From Streptomyces chartreusis (GTDB taxonomy: Bacteria > Actinomycetota > Actinomycetes > Streptomycetales > Streptomycetaceae): a DNA stretch of 64,000 nt. A program made the translations under genes and the position numbers. Position 1 is the stretch's first letter. Each line of letters starts with the position of its first letter. Positions 40,165 through 49,651 of this stretch are shown here, piece by piece. The notes beneath the pieces were generated by a model that worked only from the letters and a program-made list of their open reading frames with translations, was not told where the DNA came from and searched no databases. Location: NCBI RefSeq assembly GCF_008704715.1, contig NZ_CP023689.1, forward strand, positions 3,410,001-3,474,000, in the 5' to 3' direction.

Positions 40165-40695
40165 CTAAAGCGCGGCCGTCTCGTCCTCGGTCGGCTCGTC
40201 CTGGGCTGTCAGGCCTGCCACCCACAGGGGCATCAGCCAGTGGGCGACCAGGACGGCGGCGAGGGCGGGGGCCGTGTAGGTGCGCAGGGCGTCGCCGTCG
40301 AGGGCGCCCGCCGCCAGCAGGCCGGCCACGGACCCGGCCAGCAGGCAGGTCATCAGGCGGTGGGCGCGGGCGAGGACCCGGCTGCGCTCGGCCAGTTGCC
40401 GCTCGTCCAGGGCGCGTTCGCGCAGTTCGAGCAGGCCGCGCGTGGCGCCGTTGATCGCGCCCGTCGCCACCATCCAGGGCAGCAGGAGTACCGCACCCGC
40501 GACGGCGGCCCAGGTCGGCTCCGCCCGCGAGAGGCAGAAGTGGGCGAGCAGCGCCACGACGGCCACGGTGAGCGCGACATGGGCGGCGACGACCGTGCGC
40601 CGGCGCGGTGCCGTGGCGTAGAGGGGGCGGCCTCGGCGGTCGTTCATCACCCGGAGCATGCTGCGGTCGTAGCGCGTCATCCGCGTCGTCGTCAT
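40165..40695 (-). CDS. Four-helix membrane protein paired with a small Xre regulator
   Basis: A 176-residue membrane protein with hydrophobic stretches near 36-54, 60-80, 115-135 and 145-163 and a basic N-terminus (TRMTRYDRSMLRVMNDRRGR). A charged loop RGLLELRERALDERQLAERS occurs in the middle. The ATG overlaps the stop of the Xre gene (ATGA). Such Xre/membrane-protein pairs are common in actinobacteria (DUF2178-like arrangement), with unknown roles. Confidence 0.78.
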   Translation of the reverse strand: MTTTRMTRYDRSMLRVMNDRRGRPLYATAPRRRTVVAAHVALTVAVVALLAHFCLSRAEPTWAAVAGAVLLLPWMVATGAINGATRGLLELRERALDERQLAERSRVLARAHRLMTCLLAGSVAGLLAAGALDGDALRTYTAPALAAVLVAHWLMPLWVAGLTAQDEPTEDETAAL

Positions 40696-40940
40696 GGCTG
40701 TTTCCTCCCGTAGACCTCGTCCGTGAGCGGGCGGAACGGTTCGAGGGAGAACAGCGCCTCGACCGGCAGATCGAAGAACTTCGCGATCTTCAATGCCAGG
40801 TCGAGGCTCGGGTTGTACTGCCCCCGCTCGATGTAGCCGATGGTCTGGTAGTGGGCACCCACTGCCTCGGCCAGGCTCTGGCGCGACACCTTGCGCTCGG
40901 CACGCACCATCGCCAACCTGTTGTGCACCTGCTCGCTCAT
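40692..40940 (-). CDS. Xre/Cro-type helix-turn-helix regulator
   Basis: An 82-residue protein with a single HTH_3 domain: RLAMVRAERKVSRQSLAEAV, GAHYQTIGYIERGQYNPSLD and LALKIAKFFDLPVEALFSLE. It is translationally coupled to the downstream membrane protein, and probably regulates that operon. An AT-rich tract (tataagaagtactacatt) just upstream of its start could be its promoter. Confidence 0.9.
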   Translation of the reverse strand: MSEQVHNRLAMVRAERKVSRQSLAEAVGAHYQTIGYIERGQYNPSLDLALKIAKFFDLPVEALFSLEPFRPLTDEVYGRKQP

Positions 40941-40996
40941 GTATAAGAAGTACTACATTCGCGAGCAGGGCTGCAACCATCGGCTGTCGAGCGGTC

Positions 40997-42481
40997 TCAC
41001 TCTCCGGCGATGACCTCCGCCGCCGCGCGCCCGCACACCCGGGCCGCCCCGTAGGTGGCGATGTGCAGGGCGCCTCGCGGGGGTGCCTGGGGGACGCCCA
41101 TCTCGACGATGACCGTGTCGGGGCGGGAGGCGAGGAGGGCGTCCAGGGCGGCCGCCATCCAGGGGTGGCGGTGTTCGTCACGGACCACGGCCACGATCCG
41201 GCGGTCGCCGGCCGCTTCGAGGGCGGCCCGGGCCGCGTCCTCGCCCGTGTAGCTGCCCGTCTCCGTGCCGGGGAGGAGGCGGGCCACCTCGGCGGCCACG
41301 CCCCACGGGGTCTCGTCGCCGACCGCGATGTTCGCGACCGGGGTGAACGCGGCGACGAAGGGCGCCTCGGTGAACGGGGTGAACGGGGACGGGGCGGTCA
41401 GCCGCAGGGCGCGGCGGGCCGCGACGAGGCCGATGTCCTCGCGCCCGGTGCCGTCGGCCGCCGGTGCCACCGTCGCCGTCCAGCGGGCCAGTTCGCGGAC
41501 GCGTTCCGCCGCCTCCGCCAGCCGGGCCTCGGGGAGTTCGCCGGAGCGGACCGCCGCGACGAGCGCGTCCCGCAGGCGCCGTACCGTCTCGTCGTCCGAG
41601 AGCCCGCCGCCCACGCAGATCGCGTCCGCGCCGGCCGCGATGGCGAGGACGCTGCCGCGTTCGATGCCGTAGGTGGCGGCGATGGCCTGCATCTCCATGC
41701 CGTCGGTGACGATGAGGCCGGTGTAGCCGAGTTCGCCGCGCAGGAGGTCGGTCAGGACGGTGCGGGACAGGGTCGCCGGGTGGTCCGGGTCCAGGGCGGG
41801 GACGAGGATGTGCGCGCTCATCACCGCCCGCGAGCCGGCGGCGATCGCCGCGCGGAACGGGGCGAGTTCGCGCTCGGTGAGCACCGCGGCGTCCGCGTCG
41901 ATGCGGGGCATGGCGTGGTGGGAGTCGACCGCCGTGTCGCCGTGGCCCGGGAAGTGCTTGGTGCAGGCCGCGACGCCGGCCGACTGGAGGCCGGTGACAT
42001 AGGCGGCGGTGTGGCGGGCGACGAGGGCGGTGTCGGCGCCGAAGGAGCGCACGCCGATCACCGGGTTCGCCGGGTTGGAGTTCACGTCCGCGGACGGGGC
42101 CCAGTTGAGGTTCACCCCGCAGGCGGCGAGGCGGCGCCCGAGTTCGGCGGCCACCTCACGGGTCAGCTCGACGTCGTCCACCGCGCCGAGGGCGTGGTTG
42201 CCGGGGAAGCTGGAGCCGGTCCTGACCTCCAGTCGTGTCACATCACCCCCTTCCTCGTCGATCGCGACCAGCACGTCGTCGCGCTCCGCCCGCAACTGGG
42301 CCGTCAGCGCGGCCACCTGCTCGGGCGTGGCGATATTGCGGCCGAACAGGCCGACGGAGGCGAGGCCCTCGCCGAGCCGGCGCAGCAGCCAGTCGGGGGC
42401 GGTGGTGCCGGTGAAGCCGGGCTGGAGAACCGTCAGCGCGTCGCGCGTGAGGGTGTCGGTACCGCTGGCGAATGTCGTCAT
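40997..42481 (-). CDS. Family 3 glycoside hydrolase (cytoplasmic beta-N-acetylhexosaminidase, NagZ-like)
   Basis: A 494-residue GH3 enzyme. The TIM-barrel carries AIDEEGGDVTRLEVRTGSSF, the substrate-binding loop CTKHFPGHGDTAVDSHHAMP and the nucleophile region GLIVTDGMEMQAIAATYGIE. There is no signal peptide, so it should act inside the cell, releasing N-acetylglucosamine from imported chitobiose or from muropeptides. Ten bp separate it from dasC and it is presumably the fourth gene of the das operon. Confidence 0.92.
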   Translation of the reverse strand: MTTFASGTDTLTRDALTVLQPGFTGTTAPDWLLRRLGEGLASVGLFGRNIATPEQVAALTAQLRAERDDVLVAIDEEGGDVTRLEVRTGSSFPGNHALGAVDDVELTREVAAELGRRLAACGVNLNWAPSADVNSNPANPVIGVRSFGADTALVARHTAAYVTGLQSAGVAACTKHFPGHGDTAVDSHHAMPRIDADAAVLTERELAPFRAAIAAGSRAVMSAHILVPALDPDHPATLSRTVLTDLLRGELGYTGLIVTDGMEMQAIAATYGIERGSVLAIAAGADAICVGGGLSDDETVRRLRDALVAAVRSGELPEARLAEAAERVRELARWTATVAPAADGTGREDIGLVAARRALRLTAPSPFTPFTEAPFVAAFTPVANIAVGDETPWGVAAEVARLLPGTETGSYTGEDAARAALEAAGDRRIVAVVRDEHRHPWMAAALDALLASRPDTVIVEMGVPQAPPRGALHIATYGAARVCGRAAAEVIAGE

Positions 42482-42491
42482 CGGGGTGGCG

Positions 42492-43322
42492 TTATCCCTT
42501 CACGGCGCCGGCCGTCAGGCCGCTGACAGCCCTGCGTTGCAGGAAGACGAAGAGGATCAGGATCGGGACGGCGAAGAGGGTCGAGGCGGCCATCGTGGCA
42601 CCCCAGTCGTTGCCGAAGACGGTCTGGAAGCTGGTCAGCCACAGCGGCAGCGTCTGGGCCTCGGCGTCCTTGTTCAGCACCAGGACCAGGGCGAACTCGT
42701 TCCAGGCGGTGATGAAGCCGAACATCGAGGTGGCCATCAGGCCCGGCGCGAGCAGCGGCAGGATGACCCGGCGGAATGCCTGCATACGGGTGCAGCCGTC
42801 GACCATGGCCGACTCCTCCAGCTCCGCGGGCACTGCTGCGACGAAGCCGCGCAGCGTGAGGACGGTGAACGGCAGGATCATCATCGTGTAGAACGCCGTC
42901 AGCGGCACGAGGCTGTTGAGCATCGAGGCGTCCCGGACGATCATGTACATCGCGATGATCATGACTTCCCAGGGTGCCATCTGGGCGAGCATGAAGCCGA
43001 TGATGAAGCCGCGGCGCCCCCTGAACCGCATCCGCGCCAGGGCGAAGGACCCGGCCAGCGCGATGACCAGCGAGAACACAACGGCCAGGACGGTGACGGT
43101 CAGCGAGTTGGTGACGAACGTCCAGAAGTGGTCGGCGCCGGTCGCCGTCCTGAAATGTTCGAGGGTGACGTCGGTCGGGAACCAGACCGGGTCCTCGGAG
43201 ACGATGTCGCCGGTCGGCTTGAAGGCCGTGGCGATCATCCAGTACACGGGGAAGACGAAGCCGATGCACAGGACGACGGCCGTGGCGTTGGGCCAGACAC
43301 GGCCGAAGAGCGAACGCTTCAC
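42492..43322 (-). CDS. dasC: Chitobiose ABC transporter permease DasC
   Basis: A 276-residue CUT1-family permease with six hydrophobic segments. The EAA loop is ELEESAMVDGCTRMQAFRRV followed by ILPLLAPG. It starts with GTG overlapping the dasB stop (GTGA). It ends SGLTAGAVKG as typical of this family. With DasB it forms the membrane channel for (GlcNAc)2 uptake. The operon carries no ATPase gene, consistent with use of the shared ATPase MsiK in Streptomyces. Confidence 0.95.
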   Translation of the reverse strand: MKRSLFGRVWPNATAVVLCIGFVFPVYWMIATAFKPTGDIVSEDPVWFPTDVTLEHFRTATGADHFWTFVTNSLTVTVLAVVFSLVIALAGSFALARMRFRGRRGFIIGFMLAQMAPWEVMIIAMYMIVRDASMLNSLVPLTAFYTMMILPFTVLTLRGFVAAVPAELEESAMVDGCTRMQAFRRVILPLLAPGLMATSMFGFITAWNEFALVLVLNKDAEAQTLPLWLTSFQTVFGNDWGATMAASTLFAVPILILFVFLQRRAVSGLTAGAVKG

Positions 43323-44317
43323 AGCCCGGCCTCCTCTTGTTCCTTTTCTTGCTTGAGCACGATTCGCAGGTAGTACGCGGTGAGGCCGACCATGATCAGG
43401 ATGGTCAGGAAGGCGATGGCGGCACCCATGCCGTAGTGCTGGTTGCCGACGCCCTCGATGTAGGCGTAGACGGGCAGGATCTCGGTGAGGCGGTCGGGGC
43501 CGCCCTGATTGAAGGTGTAGACCTGCACGAACGCCTTGAAGATCCAGATGATCTCCAGGAACGTGGTCGCGTAGAGGAAGGGCCGCAGGAACGGCAGGGT
43601 GACCGTCGTGAAGCTCTTCCAGGCGCCGGCGCCGTCGAGGGCGGCGGCCTCGTAGAGCTCGCCCGGGATGGTCGTCGTCGCGGCGTAGAGATTGATCGCG
43701 ACGAACGGGATGGACATCCAGACGATGAGCACGGTGACGACGAAGAACGTCGACATCTGGTCGCTGGTCCAGCTGTAGTCGGCCATGGAGTGCCAGCCGA
43801 GCTTGTCCAGCACCCAGTTGACCACGCCGAAGCGCTGGGCGAAGAGCCACTGGTAGACGGTGGTGGCGGCGACCACGGGCATGGCCCAGGCCAGCACCAG
43901 GCCCATCATCAGCGTGAACCGCATGCGCTTGCCGAGCCGGGCGAGCAGCAGGCCGACGAGCCCGCCCAGGAACATGGTCAGGGCGACGTTGACCGCCGTG
44001 AACAGGATCGAGCGCAGGGTGACACGCCAGAACTCCTCGCCGGTGAGGACCTCCGTGTAGTTGTCGATGCCGTTCCACTCGGTGACGTGCTGGATCAGCT
44101 GCCCCATGTTGAGGTTCTGGAACGACAGCAGCAGGTCCTTGAGCAGCGGCCAGCCGAGCAGCAGCACGGAGGCCACGCAGGCGGGCAGCAGCAGAAGGTA
44201 GGGGGCGAGCGCTCCGATGCGGGACGCTCTCGGGTTCGGCCTTCCGGATCCCCCGCCGCCCGCCGACTTGTGGACATCCGCCGGGCCGGAGGGCGGCCGT
44301 TCGGTCTGCACGGTCAT
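43319..44317 (-). CDS. dasB: Chitobiose ABC transporter permease DasB
   Basis: A 332-residue CUT1 permease with a 36-residue Gly/Pro-rich cytoplasmic tail, then PYLLLLPACVASVLLLGWPL as first helix. The EAA loop is ELYEAAALDGAGAWKSFTTV then TLPFLRP. The C-terminal QEKEQEEAGL is polar. It lies 79 bp downstream of dasA and overlaps dasC. The role as one half of the DasABC chitobiose importer follows from the conserved dasR-dasABC context. Confidence 0.95.
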   Translation of the reverse strand: MTVQTERPPSGPADVHKSAGGGGSGRPNPRASRIGALAPYLLLLPACVASVLLLGWPLLKDLLLSFQNLNMGQLIQHVTEWNGIDNYTEVLTGEEFWRVTLRSILFTAVNVALTMFLGGLVGLLLARLGKRMRFTLMMGLVLAWAMPVVAATTVYQWLFAQRFGVVNWVLDKLGWHSMADYSWTSDQMSTFFVVTVLIVWMSIPFVAINLYAATTTIPGELYEAAALDGAGAWKSFTTVTLPFLRPFLYATTFLEIIWIFKAFVQVYTFNQGGPDRLTEILPVYAYIEGVGNQHYGMGAAIAFLTILIMVGLTAYYLRIVLKQEKEQEEAGL

Positions 44318-44396
44318 GCTCGCGTTCTCTTCCTCCTAGACCTGCCGATACGCGGGGAAGGAGGCCGCCGTGAGCGGCCCCCCTCCCCCGGTGCGT

Positions 44397-45674
44397 CTAC
44401 TGCTGCTGGGCCAGACGCTTGTTGAACTCGTCCTCGACCTGCTTGGCCGCCTCGGCGGGCGACTTACCGTTCAGCACGGCGGTCATGTACGTCTTGACCG
44501 GGTTGGGCGCGTTCTCCACGGCCGCCCACTCCGGGATCAGCGGCGTGGTGCCACCGCCGGCGGCGGCCGGCGCGGCGGCCTCTGCGACGACGTTGCCCTT
44601 CAGGTTGCTCTGCAGGGCCTCCTTGTTCGGGATGACGCCGTTGAGCTTGGCCAGCTCGCCCTCGTACTTGTCGGACAGGGCGATCTTCAGGAACTCCTTG
44701 GCGAGCTCCTGCTTCTTGCTGCCCGCGGCGACCGCGAGGTTGGAGCCGCCGAGGAAGACACCCTCGGGCTTGTCGGCCGTGGCACCCGGGATGGTGAAGT
44801 AGCCGATCTCCTTCTCGATCTTCGGGTTGGCCTTGATGGCGATGCCGGCTTCCCAGCCCATGCCGATGAAGGCACCGACGTTGCCCTTGCCGAAGACCTC
44901 GCCCTGCTGCGGGGTGGCCTCGTCCTTGTCCTTGGGAGCCTTGGACAGCGCCTGGAACTTCTTGTACGTCTCCATGGCGGCGGCGACCTTCGGGTCGTCG
45001 AGGTTGGAGACGTACTTGCCGTCCTGCTCCTTCACCAGCTGGACGCCCTCGCCGATGGTGAGGCCGACGAAGTGGTACCAGTTCTGGCCGGGCAGGTAGA
45101 TGGGCTCGGCGTCGGTCTTCTCACCGATCTGCTTGAGGTCGGCGTAGAACTCGTCGCGGGTCTTGGGGGTGTCCTTGATACCCGCGTCGGCCCAGACCTT
45201 CTTGTTGTAGAGGACGACACGGTTGGCGAAGTACCAGGGCGCCGCGTACTGCTTGCCGTCGAAGATGGAGGACTCGTTCAGGGACGCGGTCCAGTCGGCG
45301 CCGATCTCGGTCTTGAGGTCGGCGAGGTCGGCGAGGCCGCCGGTCTTGGCGTAGGCCGGGGTCTGGGTGTTACCGATCTCGAAGACGTCCGGCGGGTTCT
45401 CCTCGGACAGGGCGGTGGTCAGCTTCTGCTGGATGCCGTTCCACTGCTGGACCTCGAACTTGACCTTCGCCTTGGTCTTCTTCTCGAAGGCCGTCTGGAC
45501 GTCCTTCTGCCACTGGTCGGGGGAAGAGCCGTCCATCACCCACACCGTGAGCGTCTCGCCCGCGTACCCGTCGGCGCCGGCCTTGTCGCCGCCGTCGCCG
45601 TTGTCGCCCCCGCACGCCGCCAGGGAGATCATCATGCCCGCGACACCTATCGCGGAAATCAGCTTGCGCTTCAC
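44397..45674 (-). CDS. dasA: Chitobiose-binding lipoprotein DasA
   Basis: A 425-residue SBP_bac_1 family protein. The lipoprotein signal VKRKLISAIGVAGMMISLAA is followed by the lipobox cysteine (LAAC). The mature protein begins with Gly/Asp-rich linker and TLTVWVMDGSSPDQWQKDVQ. Near the C-terminus are KSPAEAAKQVEDEFNKRLAQ repeats typical of the family. GTG at 45674 follows GGAGG with 6-nt spacing. It faces dasR across a region with dre operators; DasR represses it until aminosugar phosphates accumulate. Confidence 0.95.
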   Translation of the reverse strand: MKRKLISAIGVAGMMISLAACGGDNGDGGDKAGADGYAGETLTVWVMDGSSPDQWQKDVQTAFEKKTKAKVKFEVQQWNGIQQKLTTALSEENPPDVFEIGNTQTPAYAKTGGLADLADLKTEIGADWTASLNESSIFDGKQYAAPWYFANRVVLYNKKVWADAGIKDTPKTRDEFYADLKQIGEKTDAEPIYLPGQNWYHFVGLTIGEGVQLVKEQDGKYVSNLDDPKVAAAMETYKKFQALSKAPKDKDEATPQQGEVFGKGNVGAFIGMGWEAGIAIKANPKIEKEIGYFTIPGATADKPEGVFLGGSNLAVAAGSKKQELAKEFLKIALSDKYEGELAKLNGVIPNKEALQSNLKGNVVAEAAAPAAAGGGTTPLIPEWAAVENAPNPVKTYMTAVLNGKSPAEAAKQVEDEFNKRLAQQQ

Positions 45675-45743
45675 GCCACCCTCCTCAGGGATGCCACAAA
45701 CCCCCCTGCCTCCCCGCACGAGCGTTGGGCCGGGACCTGGACC

Positions 45744-45759
45744 AATGGTGTAGACCAGT
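45744..45759. promoter_or_regulatory. DasR operator (dre) upstream of dasA
   Basis: aatggtgtagaccagt closely fits the dre palindrome ACTGGTCTAGACCAGT (one core change, T-C to T-G). It is centred about 77 bp upstream of the dasA start. Additional half-like copies (ctggaccaat, ttggaccagacc) flank it at 45737 and 45769. Confidence 0.8.
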
Positions 45760-45895
45760 ACGGGGAGCTTGGACCAGACCAGAAAGCGTGTCAAGGGGCG
45801 CGGAATGGGGCCTGACCAGCCGTTATGCGACCTACATATGAAGGAACCTTTAAGTAAGAAGGCAGCGAAAACACCGATGCCGGAGTACTCTCGTC

Positions 45896-45929
45896 CGCTA
45901 GACCACTTGGCACTGTGGACTAGACCAAA
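45896..45929. promoter_or_regulatory. Double dre-like site upstream of dasR
   Basis: cgctagaccact (45896-45907) and tgtggactagaccaaa (45914-45929) lie 67-100 bp before the dasR ATG and both contain the CTAGACCA half of the DasR operator. They suggest autoregulation of dasR with two adjacent sites. Confidence 0.7.
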
Positions 45930-45950
45930 AGAGACGGCGACGGTATATAG

Positions 45951-46760
<810 letters not shown>

Positions 46761-46818
46761 AGCGCGCCGGGAGCCGGGTCGGCTGGGGGTCCGGGGGTTA
46801 CCCCCCGGGAGATGCAGC

Positions 46819-46847
46819 GTCGCGCGACTCAAGCGACCGCAGGATTA
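46819..46847. repeat. Partial duplication of the dasR 3' end
   Basis: 29 bp here repeat, with three differences, the last coding bases of dasR (46731-46759), starting gtcgcgcgact and continuing aagcgaccgcagga. The copy lies 88 bp downstream of the original, and a G/C hairpin (ccggggg-tta-cccccc, about 46791-46808) lies between them. Confidence 0.8.
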
Positions 46848-46936
46848 GGCGAGTTGATCTGACGCACGCGGTGTAGCGCATCCACCTTTCCTGTTCTACG
46901 TTCCTCCCGTCGCCGCATGGACGGGAGGACCACCCG

Positions 46937-49076
46937 GTGCGTACCGCGAACCCCCGAACCGTCGTCATCTGGACCCTGGTCGCACTGATCGGTGCGTCGG
47001 GGTGGACCGTGCTCGCGCTGTCCCGGGGCGAGGAGGTCTCGGCCGCCTGGATGGTCGCGGCCGCCCTCGGCTCGTACGCCATCGCCTATCGCTTCTACGC
47101 CAAGTTCATCGCGTACAAGGTCCTGAAGGTCGACCGGACCAGGGCCACCCCGGCCGAACGCCTGAACAACGGCATCGACTTCCACCCCACCGACCGCCGG
47201 GTCCTGCTCGGCCACCACTTCGCGGCGATAGCGGGCGCCGGACCGCTGGTCGGCCCCGTGCTGGCCGCGCAGATGGGCTATCTGCCGGGCACGATCTGGA
47301 TCATCGCCGGCGTCATCTTCGCGGGCGCGGTCCAGGACATGGTGGTGCTGTTCTTCTCCACCCGCCGCGACGGGCGTTCGCTCGGGCAGATGGCGCGCGA
47401 GGAGATCGGCCCGTTCGGCGGCGCGGCCGCGCTGGTGGCCACGTTCGTCATCATGATCATCCTGCTCGGCGTGCTGGCCCTGGTCATCGTAAACGCCCTC
47501 GCGCAGTCCCCCTGGGGCACCTTCTCCATCGCGATGACGATCCCGATCGCCCTGCTGATGGGCTTCTACCTGCGGGTGCTGCGCCCCGGCCGGGTCACCG
47601 AGGTGTCCGTCATCGGCGTCGCCCTGCTGCTGCTCGCCCTGGTCGCGGGCCCCTGGGTCGCCGAGTCGTCCTGGGCCGACACCTTCACCCTCGCGCCCGC
47701 CACACTGGTCGTCTGGATGGTGGCCTACGGCTTCATCGCCTCGATCCTGCCGGTGTGGATGCTGCTCGCGCCGCGCGACTACCTGTCCACCTTCATGAAG
47801 ATCGGCACGATCTTCCTGCTCGCTCTCGGTGTGATCGTCGCCCTGCCGACGCTGAAGATGGACCCGATCACGGACTTCGCCTCCCGCGGCGACGGCCCGG
47901 TCTTCGCGGGATCGCTGTTCCCGTTCGTCTTCATCACCATCGCCTGCGGCGCCCTGTCCGGCTTCCACGCGCTCATCTCCTCCGGCACGACGCCGAAGAT
48001 GATCCAGAAGGAGACGCAGGTCCGGATGATCGGCTACGGCTCCATGCTGATGGAGTCGTCGGTCGCCGTGATGGCGCTGGTCGCGGCGAGCATCATCGAC
48101 CCGGGCCTGTACTTCGCGATGAACGCGCCCGCCGGGGTCATCGGCGACACCGTGCAGAACGCCTCGCAGGTCGTGGGCAGTTGGGGCTACCAGATCTCCC
48201 CCGAGGCGCTGGCGAAGGCCGCGGAGAACGTCGAGGAGGCGTCCCTGCTCTCCCGGACCGGCGGCGCGCCCACGCTCGCCATCGGTGTCTCGGAGATCTT
48301 CTCGCAGGTCACCGGGGGGCGGCCTGCGCGCCTTCTGGTACCACTTCGCGATCATGTTCGAGGCGCTGTTCATCCTGACCGCGCTGGACGCCGGCACCCG
48401 GGTGGGCCGGTTCATGCTCCAGGACATGCTGGGCAACGTCCACCGGCCCTTCAAGAACGTCAGCTGGAAGCCGGGACTGGCCATCACCAGCGCCATCGTG
48501 TGCGGCCTGTGGGGCTACTTCCTGTGGGTGGGCGTCCACGAGCCCCTCGGCGGCATCAACCAGCTCTTCCCGATCTTCGGCATCTCGAACCAGCTGCTCG
48601 CGGCCGTCGCGCTCGCCGTCTGCACGACCCTGCTGGTGAAGTCCGGGCGCCTCAAGTGGGCCTGGATCACCGGGGTTCCGCTCGTCTGGGACGCGACGGT
48701 GACGCTGACCGCCAGCTGGCAGAAGGTGTTCTCCAGCGACCCGAAGGTCGGCTTCTTCAAGCAGCGCCAGGTCTTCCAGGACGCCATCGACCGCGGCGAG
48801 GTACTGCCGCCCGCCAAGTCCATGGACGACATGCACACCGTGGTCACCAACTCCACGGTGGACGGCGTCCTCACCGCGTTCCTCGCGCTCCTGATCGTCG
48901 TCGTGATCGCCGACGCCACCCGCGTCTGTGTCCGGCACATCCGCCGCCCGGCCCTGTCCACGCTCAGCGAGGCGCCGTACGTCGAGTCGGAGATCATCGC
49001 TCCGGCGGGGCTGTTCCCGACCAAGGAGGAGAAGGAGGAGGAGCGCGATGCGCTCGCTTCGGCGCGTACTCCGTAG
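46937..49076 (+). pseudogene. cstA: CstA-family carbon-starvation/pyruvate transporter, interrupted by a one-base frameshift
   Basis: A CstA protein read in two frames. Frame one (from GTG 46937) is intact from RTVVIWTLVALIGASGWTVL through PLVGPVLAAQMGYLPGTIWI, TTPKMIQKETQVRMIGYGSM to EIFSQVTGG. It then meets a run of six G (48314-48319), and the true continuation GLRAFWYHFAIMFEALFILT, ..GGINQLFPIFGISNQLLA.. to the end at 49076 lies in another frame. Removing one G restores a continuous ~712-residue protein of normal family length. The extra base could be a real mutation, a sequencing error in a homopolymer, or slippage-dependent expression. CstA-type proteins import peptides or pyruvate. Confidence 0.88.
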
Positions 49077-49245
49077 CGTCCGCTGGTATCTGCGGGAGCT
49101 GACCGACGAGTCGGCGTACGACCGCTATGTCGCCCATGTACGGCAGGGGCATCCGGACGCCCGGGTGCCCTCCCGGCGCGACTTCGAGCGGATGCGGACG
49201 GACCGTCAGGAGGCAGACCCGCGACGGGGGTTCCGCTGCTGCTGA
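49048..49245 (+). CDS. YbdD/YjiX-family small protein (CstA partner)
   Basis: A 65-residue basic protein: LRSVRWYLRELTDESAYDRY and RDFERMRTDRQEADPRRGFR followed by CC. This is the DUF466/YbdD family always found directly after cstA or btsT, and needed for pyruvate transport by that partner in E. coli. It overlaps the 3' end of cstA by 29 bp and has AAGGAGGAGGAG as ribosome-binding site, so it is still translatable if cstA is broken. Confidence 0.88.
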   Translation: MRSLRRVLRSVRWYLRELTDESAYDRYVAHVRQGHPDARVPSRRDFERMRTDRQEADPRRGFRCC

Positions 49246-49384
49246 GCGCACCGGCGCGCGACGGTTGCCATGCACACCAATCCTCCACATCCGATATGCG
49301 GACAGGGTCTTCCGCTGTCGTTGCACCGTCACCTACATTGCCCGGGCGTTTCTCAGGTGATCAGTGAGGGGACGGAGCCGTCAG

Positions 49385-49651
49385 ATGTCAGATGCCCCAG
49401 AAGTGAACAGAGAGCCGGTGGTGACGCCCGTACGGGTCGTCATCGCGCTCTGTCTGCTCGCGCCGTTCGTGGCGATGCTGTGGGTCGGTTCGTACGCGAA
49501 GACCGACCCCGCGTTCGCCGGCATCCCGTTCTTCTACTGGTACCAGATGCTGTGGGTGCTGCTCTCCACGCTGCTGACGATGGTGGCGTACAAGCTGTGG
49601 CAGCGTGACCAGCGCGCCCGTGCCTCGCAGAAGGGCGGTGCGGCGGAATGA
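49385..49651 (+). CDS. DUF3311 small membrane subunit of a solute symporter
   Basis: An 88-residue protein with two hydrophobic helices (about 20-37 VRVVIALCLLAPFVAMLWVG and 48-72 FYWYQMLWVLLSTLLTMVAY) and a basic C-terminus. DUF3311 proteins are encoded immediately before MctP/SSS monocarboxylate permeases, as here, where the stop overlaps the next ATG (ATGA). ATG 49385 is favoured; GTG 49364 is in frame. Confidence 0.85.
   Translation: MSDAPEVNREPVVTPVRVVIALCLLAPFVAMLWVGSYAKTDPAFAGIPFFYWYQMLWVLLSTLLTMVAYKLWQRDQRARASQKGGAAE

Noticed and set aside
46937..49102. A single 721-residue CstA-like open frame as a true protein
   Set aside because: After 48320 its translation becomes Arg/Gly/His-rich out-of-frame sequence, whereas the conserved CstA C-terminus lies in another frame.
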